A stretch of DNA of 64,000 nucleotides from Geobacter sp. (GCA_016177775.1 JACOUQ010000037.1:175881-239880); one strand, 5' to 3'. Shown: positions 9,301-19,787, counted from the first letter of the stretch. The notes: generated by a model not told the origin, from the sequence alone. Made by a program: numbers and translations.

Positions 9301-10843
9301 CAATGCTCCCTGTTCCAGCCACCATCCAGGAAACTTCCGTCGTGAATACATCGCTTATCTCCTGCTTCTTTCAGCCCATATGCTGCTGGTCTGGCTGGTC
9401 CCCTTTTTCCCCACGCAGGACGGTCCCAGCCATCTGTACAACCTGATCATTCTCCAGGACCTCCTCAATGGAGGTAAAACATGGGGAAGCTTTTTCACGC
9501 ATCAAGTGAATGCGGTACCAAATCTCGGATTCACCATCATCGGTTATCCTCTGCTGAAGATTTTCCCGATCCTCGATGTCGAAAGAATTTTTCTAACCAT
9601 CTATCTGTTTCTTCTGGGAGCTACCGTTCCGTTGCTGCTCAAGGCGTTCGGCAAGCCCCCCCTTCCCTTGGGTTTCCTTGTCTTTCCAGTCGTATTCAAT
9701 TTTACCCTGATGATGGGATTCTATAGCTACAATATGGCGGTCGCTCTTTTTCTTGCCGCTTTTTGCATGGCTTGGGCAATGCGTCTCAAACCTCTCGCCA
9801 CAAGGGCTGTCTGCTATAATCTCGCTGGCCTGGCCATATATTTTTTCCACCTGATTCCTTTCATCTTTTATCTACTGTCGCTTTACGCAATGGATGTTAC
9901 GGACAGGAATTCCCCCAGGGAAAAATGCTTGAATCTCCTGAAACTTTCGCTCATTTTGTCCCCCTCCTTAGTTCTCCTTGCCTGGTATTTCGCGCAGAGC
10001 AAGGGAGGGATGGCTGCCGGCGTCTCCACCACTCTCACATTAGGCCGTTTCCGGGATTTGTTCATCAACCTGCTGATTTTTTCATCCGCCCCCTTTTCCC
10101 GCTGGCAGTTGATCCCCGCGGCATTACTTATGTTCGTCGCATTGCTTGGCGGCTATCTGACATTGAAGGATGTTCCGCGAAGAAGCAGATTAAGAGAAAT
10201 AACGCACGCGGAAAGGGTCCTTTTCCTGATGGTGGGTGCTTTGACCGTTATCTACTTTGTCGCGCCCTTTCGTCTTGGCGACGGGAGTTACTTTAACGAA
10301 CGCTTCCCCTGGGTTATTCTCCTGCTTTCCCTTCCGTTGATGAGCATCCCTGCCGGGCGCTTCCCGACATACCTTCTGGCCGGCATCGCCTCCTTGTATT
10401 TGCTGATCAATGCAGCGGTGCTCCGGGGGCAGAGCAATCAGGTTGCCTTATTCGTGAAGAGCATGGTTTCAGGATGTTCGCGCGGTGATCTGGTGATGAC
10501 GTATAAACGGCCCGATACTCCTGGGTGGGCAAAGGTCGACCCCTTGCTCCATGCCGTCTCCTATCATGGCATCTTCAAGGGGTGCATCGACATCGGCAAT
10601 TACGAAACAGCGATGCGTTATTTTCCCGTGCATTTCAAGGAAACTCTGCCTCCCCTTCCCACCCCCGATCAGGTGGCATGGGAACCAGAAAACATCGATT
10701 TCGGGAAATACCCGGCCATCCGATACCTCATTGGCTGGAAAATATCGGAAAAAGACAAAACACGGTTGGGAAATTTCTTCCGCATTGTCATGGAAGAGGA
10801 GCAAGTCACGGTTTGGAGCAGGATCAGCCGGAGTGACGGGTGA
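9287..10843 (+). CDS. polytopic membrane protein, GT-C glycosyltransferase-like
   Basis: 518 residues with roughly ten hydrophobic segments up to about residue 390, then a soluble extracytoplasmic tail. After the first membrane segment comes FPTQDGPSHLYN (about 41-52). An acidic residue in this first loop is the usual catalytic position in GT-C enzymes, which transfer sugars from polyprenyl-phosphate donors. The start is TTG 9287, preceded by GGAG and overlapping the DUF192 gene by 14 bases. No ATG occurs before the second helix region. Substrate and acceptor cannot be read from the sequence. Confidence 0.65.
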   Translation: MNFPDNAPCSSHHPGNFRREYIAYLLLLSAHMLLVWLVPFFPTQDGPSHLYNLIILQDLLNGGKTWGSFFTHQVNAVPNLGFTIIGYPLLKIFPILDVERIFLTIYLFLLGATVPLLLKAFGKPPLPLGFLVFPVVFNFTLMMGFYSYNMAVALFLAAFCMAWAMRLKPLATRAVCYNLAGLAIYFFHLIPFIFYLLSLYAMDVTDRNSPREKCLNLLKLSLILSPSLVLLAWYFAQSKGGMAAGVSTTLTLGRFRDLFINLLIFSSAPFSRWQLIPAALLMFVALLGGYLTLKDVPRRSRLREITHAERVLFLMVGALTVIYFVAPFRLGDGSYFNERFPWVILLLSLPLMSIPAGRFPTYLLAGIASLYLLINAAVLRGQSNQVALFVKSMVSGCSRGDLVMTYKRPDTPGWAKVDPLLHAVSYHGIFKGCIDIGNYETAMRYFPVHFKETLPPLPTPDQVAWEPENIDFGKYPAIRYLIGWKISEKDKTRLGNFFRIVMEEEQVTVWSRISRSDG

Positions 10844-10847
10844 AACC

Positions 10848-11282
10848 ATGGGACCAGATCGCAAGTTGTGTGCATTTGCGATAGTAATTGCCATTTCATC
10901 CACGGCCTTTATCATGAATATGCTGTTATTTTTCAATGCGTTCAACGATATCAGATCCTGGAAGCCTGACGCGGACGAGTATTCAGCCTATGTAAAAAGG
11001 TTTGATGATGTTGGCCGTTACCTGAGTCAACATGAAACCATGAGTTACATTTCCGACGTCGGGCTCGGTCTTACCCTTCAGGGTAACAAAGAATACAATT
11101 ACGGATTCAATCTCGCACAATATGCACTCGCTCCCCGCATTCTCGTCAGCGGTGCTTCGGAAAAACTGATAATCGGTGATTTCGTTGATTTGACCAATAT
11201 CGATAAGGCAGATGACAAAGTGGATGTGGCACTGGTAAAGGATTTCGGACATGGTGTAATTCTATTTGAAAAGAAGAAATGA
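10848..11282 (+). CDS. small membrane-anchored protein, copy 1 of a duplicated pair
   Basis: 144 residues: one N-terminal membrane segment (about 7-28) and a predicted extracytoplasmic domain of about 110 residues. The C-terminal part, QYALAPRILV...IIGDF...[16 protein letters not shown], is clearly homologous to the protein at 14863. ATG 10848 follows the previous stop by 4 bases, and the stop overlaps the next gene by 4 bases (ATGA). It has no recognised domain. It may be an accessory subunit of the GT-C protein that follows, because the pair recurs in the same order. Confidence 0.65.
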   Translation: MGPDRKLCAFAIVIAISSTAFIMNMLLFFNAFNDIRSWKPDADEYSAYVKRFDDVGRYLSQHETMSYISDVGLGLTLQGNKEYNYGFNLAQYALAPRILVSGASEKLIIGDFVDLTNIDKADDKVDVALVKDFGHGVILFEKKK

Positions 11283-12718
11283 TCGCCCTCCTTGCGATAT
11301 CCATATTGCTCCCTGTCTTGGCGGCTCATATGGTGCTGACCCGTTATCTTCCGTATCACACAAGCACCGTCAGCCGTACCCTGGTGTTGAGCCTGGCAGT
11401 TGGGACCGGCCTCGGTTTTTCGTCATGCACTTACTTTGCATGGTTGGTCTTGAACGGCTCTGCCGGCGATTTCTTTTCATTTGCGGATGCAATGTTATTC
11501 CTTGGCATTATTTTGTGCGTCACTGTTTGCAATAAAAAATCAAGCCACTCCCCTTCCCCATCGATCCCAATGCCGGATCAATTGAACAAGCAAATCCACA
11601 GGTTTCTTGCAATAGTTTTCTGTTTTTTACTGGTAAGCGCGATTGCAATTTTCGTAGCCATATCGATTCTCGGTCCCCATGGGGGATGGGATGCATGCAT
11701 GATATGGAATTTACGGGCCAGGTTTCTGTTCAGGGGTGGCGTACACTGGAACAACGCGTTTTCCGGCTTGTTATACTGGCCTTACCATACGGATTACCCC
11801 TTGCTCATACCCGCGAATGTTGCAAGAGGCTGGACATACATAGGGAAGGAAACGCAGGCAATGCCGGCGATGATCGGATTGTTGTTCACATTTGCCACAA
11901 TCGGGCTTCTTCTGTCGTCGCTGACCATCCTTAAATGCAGAAGCCTGGGTTTGCTCGCCGCTGTAATCATGCTCGGCACATCCAGATTCCTTATGCACGG
12001 CACAAGTCAATATGCCGATGTTCCCCTGGGATTCTATTTTCTTGCAGCTATCGCCCTGCTCTTTCTTCAGGGGGTATTCCCCTCCAACTATATTCCAATA
12101 TTACTGGCGGGAATGATGTCGGGCTTTTCGTGCTGGACCAAAAACGAAGGCCTGTTGTTTTTCGCTTCATTCGTTGCTGCTTATCTTATCGCAATACCCG
12201 GAGCGACTGCCCGTGACAAGAAACTGCGCCAGTTGGCATTTTTTACGTTCGGCAGCTTGCCGATGCTGCTGATCCTGCTATATTTTAAGTTAAGTATCGT
12301 GCCACCGAACGATTTGTTTTCGGCATTGGAAGTAATGAAGATTGTGCAGAATCTCACAAATCCTGACAGGCATTACCAGATTTTAAAGCAATTAATGATT
12401 GTAGTACAAGGTTCATTCCCATTAGTCATGTTATTTCCTTTTCTTTATTATTTCGGGTTTGATATTTCCAGACACCGTTTTGAACTTTGCGTTTCAGCTC
12501 TAACCATATGCCTTGTTATATCCGGTTATATTGGTGTCTACCTGATATCTCCGTATAACCTGCAATGGCATATCGCCACTTCACTGGAACGACTGCTGAT
12601 TCAATTATTGCCATCAATCGTCTTTATTCAATTCATTATGTTGAAGCCCATCGAAAGAAACATCACGCTGAAACAAGGCGATACATATGCTTCTATCAAT
12701 AGTGATTCCCGCATTTAA
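11279..12718 (+). CDS. polytopic GT-C-like membrane protein, copy 1 of a duplicated pair
   Basis: 479 residues, about ten hydrophobic segments. A loop at 135-157 reads [20 protein letters not shown] and is conserved in the paralogue at 15261 as GGWDAWGLWNLFARFIYRGG. The aspartate and tryptophans make this the likely sugar-transfer site. Further shared blocks are [18 protein letters not shown] and [11 protein letters not shown]. The start overlaps the preceding stop (ATGA) and the 3' end overlaps the next gene by 32 bases. The GT-C assignment is by topology and motif, not by a named family. Confidence 0.65.
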   Translation: MIALLAISILLPVLAAHMVLTRYLPYHTSTVSRTLVLSLAVGTGLGFSSCTYFAWLVLNGSAGDFFSFADAMLFLGIILCVTVCNKKSSHSPSPSIPMPDQLNKQIHRFLAIVFCFLLVSAIAIFVAISILGPHGGWDACMIWNLRARFLFRGGVHWNNAFSGLLYWPYHTDYPLLIPANVARGWTYIGKETQAMPAMIGLLFTFATIGLLLSSLTILKCRSLGLLAAVIMLGTSRFLMHGTSQYADVPLGFYFLAAIALLFLQGVFPSNYIPILLAGMMSGFSCWTKNEGLLFFASFVAAYLIAIPGATARDKKLRQLAFFTFGSLPMLLILLYFKLSIVPPNDLFSALEVMKIVQNLTNPDRHYQILKQLMIVVQGSFPLVMLFPFLYYFGFDISRHRFELCVSALTICLVISGYIGVYLISPYNLQWHIATSLERLLIQLLPSIVFIQFIMLKPIERNITLKQGDTYASINSDSRI

Positions 12719-13469
12719 TGAAGTTAGCACCATTCAAACGATAATCGAACGGATAAACGCCGTCGAGCTACCGTTTCAAAAGGAAATCATAGTAGTAGAC
12801 GATTGTTCATCGGACGGAACCCGCGAATTGCTCCAATCTCTTGAAAATGACGGAAACATGACCTTGCATCTTCATTTTCACGAAAGGAACATGGGGAAAG
12901 GAGCGGCTTTGAGGAGCGGGTTCTCCGTAGCCAGGGGCGATATCGTGGTAATCCAGGATGCAGACCTGGAATACGATCCCGAAGAATATGCCAAACTGAT
13001 AAAGCCGATCCTGGATGGCAAGGCCGATGTGGTATACGGCTCCAGATTCAGCGGGAGCGGCCCCCATCGAGTTCTGTATTTCTGGCACTATGTGGGGAAT
13101 ACCTTTCTGACCCTCCTTTCGAATATGCTTACCAATCTGAATCTTACCGACATGGAAACCTGCTACAAGGCATTCAGGAAAGAAGTGCTCACCCGCGTCG
13201 CAATTCAGGAAAACAGGTTCGGCTTCGAACCGGAGATCACTGCCAAAATGGCAAAGTTGCATTGCCGCATATATGAAGTCGGCATTTCCTACTCCGGCCG
13301 CTCTTACAGGGAAGGCAAAAAAATCAACTGGAAGGATGGCGTTGCAGCGCTCTGGTGCATTCTCAAGTACAACCTCCTCCCTGCAACGGCCTGCAAGGAG
13401 ATTCAGAGTGCCGGGGCGCACTCCGGAGAAGCTTCATGTCAATCGATTCAGACAAACCGGATGATGTAA
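12687..13469 (+). CDS. family 2 glycosyltransferase, polyprenyl-phosphate sugar synthase type
   Basis: 260 residues, GT-A fold. Visible motifs are SIVIPAFNE (4-12), [12 protein letters not shown] (35-46), NMGKGAAL and the metal-binding [11 protein letters not shown] (about 91-101). The sequence closely resembles dolichyl/undecaprenyl-phosphate glucose or mannose synthases (DPM1/GtrB-like catalytic domain), but no C-terminal membrane helices are present. Such enzymes load a sugar onto polyprenyl phosphate, which is the donor for GT-C enzymes like its neighbours. ATG 12687 lies 32 bases inside the previous gene. Confidence 0.88.
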   Translation: MLLSIVIPAFNEVSTIQTIIERINAVELPFQKEIIVVDDCSSDGTRELLQSLENDGNMTLHLHFHERNMGKGAALRSGFSVARGDIVVIQDADLEYDPEEYAKLIKPILDGKADVVYGSRFSGSGPHRVLYFWHYVGNTFLTLLSNMLTNLNLTDMETCYKAFRKEVLTRVAIQENRFGFEPEITAKMAKLHCRIYEVGISYSGRSYREGKKINWKDGVAALWCILKYNLLPATACKEIQSAGAHSGEASCQSIQTNRMM

Positions 13470-14866
13470 TAGTCATAGGCGCCGGTCCGGCCGGTCTGGC
13501 GGCAGGGGCGCATCTCGCCGCAAGCGGCGGAAAGGTTTCCATATTCGAGAAGGAAGGACAGGTCGGTGGAATCAGCAAAACAGTAGAATTCAAGGGTTAT
13601 CGGTTCGACCTCGGAGGGCATCGGTTTTTTACCAAATCCGCGGCAGTAAACAATCTCTGGAATGAAACCCTGGGCTCGGACTTTCTTACTCGCCCCCGGC
13701 TTTCGCGAATCTACTATCGCAATAAATTTTTCAATTATCCCCTCAAGCCGGCCAATGCCCTGTTCGGCTTGGGTATACCGACTTCTGTCGGCTTGGCACT
13801 CAGTTACCTGAAAAGCCGGATATTTCCCTACCGGGATGAGGAAACCTTCGAGCAGTGGGTTTCAAACCGCTTCGGCAAGAAGCTTTACTCCGTATTCTTC
13901 AAGACTTACACGGAAAAGCTCTGGGGAATGCCGTGCAGTGAAATCCGGGCGGAATGGGCAGCGCAGCGGATCAAGGGACTTTCTCTGACGTCCGCGATCA
14001 GGAACGCCTTTTTCCCTGACAAGAGCGGCAATGTCAAGACCCTCATAGATTCATTTCAGTACCCCAAATTCGGCCCCGGCATGATGTACGAAAAAATGGC
14101 CGGCAAAATTGAAAACCTGGGGGGGAAGATTTTCCTGGAAAGCGATATTGTGGAAATAAAGCACGAGACTGGAGCGATCCGTGCGGTTATTGTCAGGAGA
14201 AATGGTGAAACAGAAAGTGAAGAGCATTCGGCATCCCATTTCATTTCAAGCATGCCGATAACCGACCTGGTGAAACGACTCTCTCCCTCCCCTCCCCCTG
14301 AAGTTGTTGCAGCGGCCGAAAAACTCTCCTTTAGAAGCTTCATTTCAGTAAGCCTGATTATGAATTTACGGAATGCATTTCCGGATACATGGGTTTACGT
14401 GCACTCACCTGAAGTCATGATGGGGCGCATCCAGAACTTCGGGAACTGGAGTCCGCACATGCTGGCCGACCCGGCCAGGACCGCCCTGGGCGTGGAATAT
14501 TTCTGTACAGAAGGTGATGAGCTGTGGAGGATGAAAGACGAATCCCTGATCGCGCTTGCGCTGGAGGAACTGGAAAAGGTCAGGCTCGGAAGCAAGGCTG
14601 ATTTCCTGGACGGATTTGTGACTCGTGTCCCAAAAGCCTACCCGGTGTATGATGCCGACTATCCCCGAAACCTCCTCGTCATTCGTGATTATCTCGCCGG
14701 CTTCTCGAATCTGCAACCGGTAGGGCGTTACGGAATGTTCAAATACAACAACATGGACCATTCCATTCTGACGGGATTGCAGGCTGCGGCGAATGCCCTG
14801 GGAGAGCAGCATGACATATGGTCGGTCAATACCGACCAGGAGTACCTTGAGACCTGCCGCGCATGA
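13436..14866 (+). CDS. FAD-dependent oxidoreductase, UDP-galactopyranose mutase/protoporphyrinogen oxidase-like
   Basis: 476 residues. The N-terminal dinucleotide fold is [20 protein letters not shown] (about 11-30), followed by [25 protein letters not shown], the FAD-contact region of the UGM/amine-oxidase superfamily. A C-terminal FAD motif reads [19 protein letters not shown]. Many such proteins lie in polysaccharide clusters and may be sugar mutases or sugar-lipid oxidoreductases. The substrate here is unknown. ATG 13436 has CCGGAG eight bases upstream. A longer frame from 13355 would run through the preceding gene and lacks a ribosome-binding site. Confidence 0.82.
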   Translation: MSIDSDKPDDVIVIGAGPAGLAAGAHLAASGGKVSIFEKEGQVGGISKTVEFKGYRFDLGGHRFFTKSAAVNNLWNETLGSDFLTRPRLSRIYYRNKFFNYPLKPANALFGLGIPTSVGLALSYLKSRIFPYRDEETFEQWVSNRFGKKLYSVFFKTYTEKLWGMPCSEIRAEWAAQRIKGLSLTSAIRNAFFPDKSGNVKTLIDSFQYPKFGPGMMYEKMAGKIENLGGKIFLESDIVEIKHETGAIRAVIVRRNGETESEEHSASHFISSMPITDLVKRLSPSPPPEVVAAAEKLSFRSFISVSLIMNLRNAFPDTWVYVHSPEVMMGRIQNFGNWSPHMLADPARTALGVEYFCTEGDELWRMKDESLIALALEELEKVRLGSKADFLDGFVTRVPKAYPVYDADYPRNLLVIRDYLAGFSNLQPVGRYGMFKYNNMDHSILTGLQAAANALGEQHDIWSVNTDQEYLETCRA

Positions 14867-15264
14867 CTGGCAATAACCGCCCCCTCATCGTCAAGTCATA
14901 CATAATGGCTACAGTAGTTGCCAATCTTGCCATCGTGACCATAACCCTCGCGAAACTGGTTTCTTCTCCAGAAATTGTTCTTTTACAGGATATCCGACAG
15001 AGTGAGAACCGTTTCGAGAAACTGAAGGCGGTCATTCCAGCTCATGGAATCGTTGGATACGTTTCCGACTGCGCCGACAAAAGGAAAGCCAGACTGCAAT
15101 TATCGCAGTATGCCCTGGCTCCGGCAATAATTGTCCCCTCCGCGGTGCAGCCGCTCGTTGTGGGGGACCTCTGCGATGGCGGATTGTCAGAACAGGCTGA
15201 CCTGATGGTTCTTCTGAGCGATTTCGGCCGGGGCGTGGTGCTTTTCGGAAGGAAAACCAGATGA
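14863..15264 (+). CDS. small membrane-anchored protein, copy 2 of a duplicated pair
   Basis: 133 residues, paralogue of the protein at 10848. It has an N-terminal membrane segment (about 12-32), then a domain ending LSQYALAPAIIVPSA...LVVGDL...LLSDFGRGVVLFGRKTR, which aligns with the first copy block by block. The stop of the flavoprotein and this ATG overlap as ATGA, and so do this stop and the next start. It is present only together with a GT-C partner, which suggests a complex or a chaperone role. Confidence 0.65.
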   Translation: MTGNNRPLIVKSYIMATVVANLAIVTITLAKLVSSPEIVLLQDIRQSENRFEKLKAVIPAHGIVGYVSDCADKRKARLQLSQYALAPAIIVPSAVQPLVVGDLCDGGLSEQADLMVLLSDFGRGVVLFGRKTR

Positions 15265-16679
15265 TTGTTTCCCTGATCCCGGCAATCGGTATACCCATAA
15301 TTACCGGATTTTTTCTGGTGCATCTTGCATTGCCCAATACCTGGAGAGGGCCTCGATATGCCGTGCTCAAGTGGAGTCTGGCCTCCGGCGCCGGTTTCGG
15401 CCTTACCTCCTGCATGTATTTCACTTGCCTCGCTCTGGGATATCCGTCATTTCCACAACTGCTCATGATCGAGGGAGCAACGGCCATGTCTCTGGCAGCA
15501 GCGTGCCTGATGAGAAGCAGGACAACTTCGACCGCTCCCTCGCCTGCAAGTTGGAACAGCCAGCTTCACCATGGCCCGGGTGATTGGCTGATTCCTGCCG
15601 GATTCCATGCCATCCTCCTTGTTGCCGTTGCAACGTTCCTGTACAGGTCGATACTGAACCCATGCGGCGGATGGGACGCCTGGGGGCTGTGGAACCTCTT
15701 CGCCCGTTTCATCTATCGAGGCGGAGTTCACTGGAAGGACGGTTTCACGAACCTGCTGGCAACGCACCACCCCGACTATCCTCTCCTTCTCGCCACTTCA
15801 GTCGCCAGGGGGTGGAAATATCTCGGAAAAGAGGCGGAGTTGGTCCCCATAGCCATCGCCTTCATCTTTACCTTCTCCACGGTCGGCCTGCTCGTTTCTT
15901 CCCTCACGGTCCTGAAATGCGGGAAACAGGGGTTGCTGGCCGGGATCGCCCTTCTCGGCACGCCAACATACATCATCCTGGGAAGTTTCCAGTATGCGGA
16001 CGTACCCCTTGGTTACTTCTTTCTTTCGACTTTCGTATTGCTCGGGCTTCAGGACATGATGCCCGAAAACCCCGTCTTTTCGTTTCTGGCCGGCATCATG
16101 GCAGGGCTTTCAAGCTGGACCAAGAATGAAGGTCTCCTCTTTCTCATCTCAATCCTGGCAGCATCTTCACTGTCAATGTTCTTTGCAGGGAACAGGAACA
16201 AGGGACCAAGACAGCTGGTTTTCCTCCTGCTCGGCATTGCAACGATTACACCTGTCGTTTTTTATTTCAAGACATTCATCGCTCCTCCCAACGATGTCGT
16301 TTCAGACCTCGGAACCAGGGCACTGTCGAATTTCATGGACCCGGCCAGGTACTTGCAGATTGCAAAGTCATTCGTGACCCTCTCTTTCGATACGATACCG
16401 CTCTTTGCACTGGTATTGTTCTACCCTCTCTTCCTGAATACCGGCATGTCGGGATGCAAAGTCTGCAAATCTACTGCCTGCGGCTTTTTCGCAGCCCTTG
16501 CTTTCACGTTGACGGGCTACTTCATTATTTACCTGATCACCCCCCATGATCTTGCCTGGCATCTGGAATCTTCCATGCACAGGCTTTTGTTGCAGCTTTG
16601 GCCGAGTGCCATCTTCAGTTTCCTTCTCATCTCCCGGTTCCCCGAAGATGCACTGACACCAACGGAGTCCGAAGCATGA
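15261..16679 (+). CDS. polytopic GT-C-like membrane protein, copy 2 of a duplicated pair
   Basis: 472 residues, about ten hydrophobic segments, clearly homologous along its length to the protein at 11279: GGWDAWGLWNLFARFIYRGG (136-155), [40 protein letters not shown] and [12 protein letters not shown]. The nucleotide sequences have diverged strongly, so the duplication is old. It overlaps both neighbours by four bases. Likely a membrane sugar transferase using a polyprenyl-linked donor. This is inference from topology and context. Confidence 0.65.
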   Translation: MIVSLIPAIGIPIITGFFLVHLALPNTWRGPRYAVLKWSLASGAGFGLTSCMYFTCLALGYPSFPQLLMIEGATAMSLAAACLMRSRTTSTAPSPASWNSQLHHGPGDWLIPAGFHAILLVAVATFLYRSILNPCGGWDAWGLWNLFARFIYRGGVHWKDGFTNLLATHHPDYPLLLATSVARGWKYLGKEAELVPIAIAFIFTFSTVGLLVSSLTVLKCGKQGLLAGIALLGTPTYIILGSFQYADVPLGYFFLSTFVLLGLQDMMPENPVFSFLAGIMAGLSSWTKNEGLLFLISILAASSLSMFFAGNRNKGPRQLVFLLLGIATITPVVFYFKTFIAPPNDVVSDLGTRALSNFMDPARYLQIAKSFVTLSFDTIPLFALVLFYPLFLNTGMSGCKVCKSTACGFFAALAFTLTGYFIIYLITPHDLAWHLESSMHRLLLQLWPSAIFSFLLISRFPEDALTPTESEA

Positions 16680-18211
16680 CTTTTGCAAATAAATCAGACA
16701 AGCGGTATATCGTGATGAATCTCTTTATTTTCTTCATCGCGGTCTATCTGATTACCCTTTCCGGGCCGCTGTTTTCGGACGTGGGAATATTGAGAATAGA
16801 GGTCGCCAAATCCATAATCGAAAGACTGGACTTGACCGTACCAGCAGATATGGGCATCAAGGGGGCCGATGGGAGGTATTATTCATGGTTCGGCATAGGT
16901 TCCGTAGTCGCAGCGGCGCCTTTTTACCTGCTGGGCAAATTTACGGGAATACCTCCCGCCAATGTCGTGGCCATCATGAACCCGGTTTTCAGCGTATTCA
17001 CGATCGTGCTGATATTCCTTTTCTCCGCTTCTCTCGGATATTCCAGACGCGCCGCGATTATGACCGCCATCGTGTACGGCCTCGGCACCATGGCATGGTA
17101 CTATTCCAAGGACCCTGGCGACCATGTAATCGAGACGTTTTCCCTGCTCCTCTCAGTGTATTTCATGCATCGATACGTCTATTCCGGGAAAAAGTCGCAT
17201 GCCGTCATTTCCGGTGCTGCCCTCGGATTTTCCTTTTTGACACGATTGACCGCCATTTTAGCCATCCCGTCGCTATTCCTGATTATGGCGTTCGGCAACA
17301 GGAAGATGCCGGACCGCAAGGGATGGATGGGTTCGGTTCTGCAGGGCCTTCTCTTTTTCACTCTCTCGTTCATCCCTTTCGCTCTGGTGGCCATGTGGTA
17401 CAATTTCGTTCGTTTCGGAACGCCATTCGAAAGCGGATATGGGTTGGTGGCAGCGCGCCTGGGTTTTGAAAACTTCAGCGGCGGCTCATTTACAGTCGGT
17501 TTATTGGGCCTGGCCGCCAGCCCGGGAAAGGGTTTTTTTTACTACTCGCCAATGGCCATTCTCTTCTTCCCCTCGATCAGGGGCTTCCTGAAATCTCACG
17601 CAGCAACGGCCATTTCTTTCGTTTTGCTGACGGTTTCGTATTTTTTATTCTATTCAAGGTACTTCTACTGGCATGGCGACTGGGCCTGGGGGCCTCGTTA
17701 CCTGTTTCTGGCGACCCCTTTCCTGATCATACCCGTCGTCGCCCTGTTCGACTCCGCGCAATGGCGTGAAAATGCACATTGCAGAAGGTTGGCATATGCA
17801 CTGTTTGCCATGAGCATTGCAATCCAGATAGCCGCAGTGTCCGTCCACCCCTATAAATATTTCGTCTGGTTGCACAAGGACAGGAAAGTCGAATTCGCGG
17901 TAAACGCAGGGGAGGGAGCCCAGGCGATAATGGAACCGTCCGACAGAATATATTTCGACTGGCGCTTCTCCCCGATATCCGCACAGTTCCGATTCGCCGG
18001 CGAAATGCTTGGAAGCGCGAGACATTTCAGATATTCGAGTCCTCCTGCCGGCTCGACAGGTCTTGAATCGTTACCAGGGATGCATATGCTCGATTTCTGG
18101 TGGATATATTCCTATTTCATCGACAGAACCCGGTCAGGCTTTATCGCAGTTTTGACGCTGTTGATTCAAGTGTTGTACAGCGCGATCAAGCTGAGGAAAG
18201 CGGCGATATGA
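16676..18211 (+). CDS. polytopic membrane protein, GT-C/ArnT-like
   Basis: 511 residues, roughly ten to eleven hydrophobic segments, with a final membrane segment at the C-terminus. The first outer loop has GPLFSDVGILRIEVAKSI (about 30-47), then GADGRYYSWFGIG. An early acidic residue plus a Y(S/P)xFGxG segment is common in bacterial RgtA/ArnT-like transferases. ATG 16676 overlaps the previous stop (ATGA). A frame opening at 16598 would begin inside the previous gene and is rejected. Not similar enough by eye to its neighbours to call a paralogue. Confidence 0.65.
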   Translation: MTFANKSDKRYIVMNLFIFFIAVYLITLSGPLFSDVGILRIEVAKSIIERLDLTVPADMGIKGADGRYYSWFGIGSVVAAAPFYLLGKFTGIPPANVVAIMNPVFSVFTIVLIFLFSASLGYSRRAAIMTAIVYGLGTMAWYYSKDPGDHVIETFSLLLSVYFMHRYVYSGKKSHAVISGAALGFSFLTRLTAILAIPSLFLIMAFGNRKMPDRKGWMGSVLQGLLFFTLSFIPFALVAMWYNFVRFGTPFESGYGLVAARLGFENFSGGSFTVGLLGLAASPGKGFFYYSPMAILFFPSIRGFLKSHAATAISFVLLTVSYFLFYSRYFYWHGDWAWGPRYLFLATPFLIIPVVALFDSAQWRENAHCRRLAYALFAMSIAIQIAAVSVHPYKYFVWLHKDRKVEFAVNAGEGAQAIMEPSDRIYFDWRFSPISAQFRFAGEMLGSARHFRYSSPPAGSTGLESLPGMHMLDFWWIYSYFIDRTRSGFIAVLTLLIQVLYSAIKLRKAAI

Positions 18212-19713
18212 TCAAGAGTACAACCCTTTATTTTCTGATTGGCGTAATCAGTATTTTGTACATTAATTATTTACCACGCCTGCCATTGAGCCTAAGCCTT
18301 GATGAAACAGCAACCTATTGGATTATCAAGGATGGTTTTTGGGAGCTGGTGTCTCGCAGCACAAGCATACCAAATCAGTTTAGCGCTTATAATTACGCAC
18401 TTATGTTGATCTCTTCACTTATTGGTATAACGGAATCCGCCATCAGGTTACCATCGCTAATTTTTACAATAATTACTTCTTATTTCGTTTATCTGTTAGC
18501 AAGTGAGTTAATTTCCATCTCTGCTGCGAGATACTCAGTAGTTGCCTTCTTTTTGCTAAATCCAACAGTACCTATTGCAACCTTTGCAAGACCTTATCCA
18601 CTTGCATTGCTTTTATTAGTGATATCAACATACTGTCTGGTCAGATTTTCCAAGACTGGTGACCATAATCAGATTGTAGTTTATTGTTTGGCAGTTGTTG
18701 GCATGCTGTACTGCCATCCTATATATTTATTCTGCCTTCCATGCCATTTGGCCTATATTTTGATCCAAAAAACATACAAAAAATTATCAGGTAATTACAT
18801 TTATATTCTCATTTCTATTATATCCTTGGCACTTGCTCCCATTATATTCTTAATGCACAGGAATTATGGCAGTTCTGATGATCTTGTTTTTGCTCCACCT
18901 CCATTTCTGCTTCAATTTATAATACCATTTACTCCAACTCCCCTATTGGTTTCCATTATTATTTATCTGATCACGTCTCTGCTTTTCAATACGTTCGGCT
19001 CCATTATCAACAGCAAGCAACGTAAAGGTGATTTGTTATTCCTTATATGCTGGCTTGTTCTACCTCCTGTATTTCTATATATCGCGTCTCTACTTTCAGG
19101 TACTTCCTTGCTTGTTGAAAGATATTACAGTAGTTATTTGCCGGCAGTTGCCATTCTTACCGGTCTTTTTTTTGACAGTATACCGGATAAGTATATGCGA
19201 AATATTACCTTCGTGTTAATGGTAGTTATTTTAATGTTTCTGGCAAGAACCAACTTTATATCATCAATGCAGTTGGCTGAAAATTGGAGGGAAGCGGCTA
19301 ACTTCATCAAACAGATAGATCCAAGAGCTGAAAGTCTGGTTCTGCTTGGAAGCGGTTTTGTTGAAGGCCGGAATAACCGCTTCCTTGAAAATCCGCTGTT
19401 CAGCTCTTATTTAGCAGCACCGCTTTCATACTATCGTATTCCCAACAAAATCCTGAACTTGCCATGGACATTTAACAATGATGACAACCGTAACTATTAT
19501 TTCAGGCAGATTAAACCAGTGCTATCCAAGTACCGAGATACAATTATTTTATACAGAAGATGGGGATCTTACGGAAAAAATGGGCGGGATAAACTGGCCG
19601 TCCCGCAAATTATTGCAGATTTGAGTGACGGCAGCTTCGGCTCATTCAAATATTACGAGTTCGGATCAATAGCAATATGCCATTTCAGGCATCGGGAACC
19701 TATTACGCTATAA
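18208..19713 (+). CDS. GT39-like (PMT_2) glycosyltransferase, AT-rich
   Basis: 501 residues, about eleven hydrophobic segments. The first loop carries SLDETATYWI (30-39). The Asp-Glu pair followed by aromatic residues is the catalytic signature of GT39/PMT_2 enzymes. The base composition is markedly AT-rich compared with all neighbours (many TTA, ATA, AAT and TAT codons), pointing to recent acquisition by horizontal transfer or replacement of an older gene. It still overlaps its upstream neighbour by ATGA, so it is integrated into the operon. The 3' end is followed by a palindromic repeat. Confidence 0.72.
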   Translation: MIKSTTLYFLIGVISILYINYLPRLPLSLSLDETATYWIIKDGFWELVSRSTSIPNQFSAYNYALMLISSLIGITESAIRLPSLIFTIITSYFVYLLASELISISAARYSVVAFFLLNPTVPIATFARPYPLALLLLVISTYCLVRFSKTGDHNQIVVYCLAVVGMLYCHPIYLFCLPCHLAYILIQKTYKKLSGNYIYILISIISLALAPIIFLMHRNYGSSDDLVFAPPPFLLQFIIPFTPTPLLVSIIIYLITSLLFNTFGSIINSKQRKGDLLFLICWLVLPPVFLYIASLLSGTSLLVERYYSSYLPAVAILTGLFFDSIPDKYMRNITFVLMVVILMFLARTNFISSMQLAENWREAANFIKQIDPRAESLVLLGSGFVEGRNNRFLENPLFSSYLAAPLSYYRIPNKILNLPWTFNNDDNRNYYFRQIKPVLSKYRDTIILYRRWGSYGKNGRDKLAVPQIIADLSDGSFGSFKYYEFGSIAICHFRHREPITL

Positions 19714-19724
19714 CATCTAAAACC

Positions 19725-19787
19725 GCCCCCCCCCTCAATCCCCCCTATTACATAGGGGGGAGCCGAACAAAGTGAGGCAGGGGGGTC
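19725..19787. repeat. nested palindromic repeat, C/G-run type
   Basis: Inner hairpin CCCCCCTAttacaTAGGGGGG-like (19740-19760) sits inside outer arms CCCCCCTCA and TGAGG..GGGGGG (19773-19786). It starts 12 bases after the stop of the AT-rich gene. It is similar in style to, but different in sequence from, the elements at 30944 and 34991. Confidence 0.65.
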
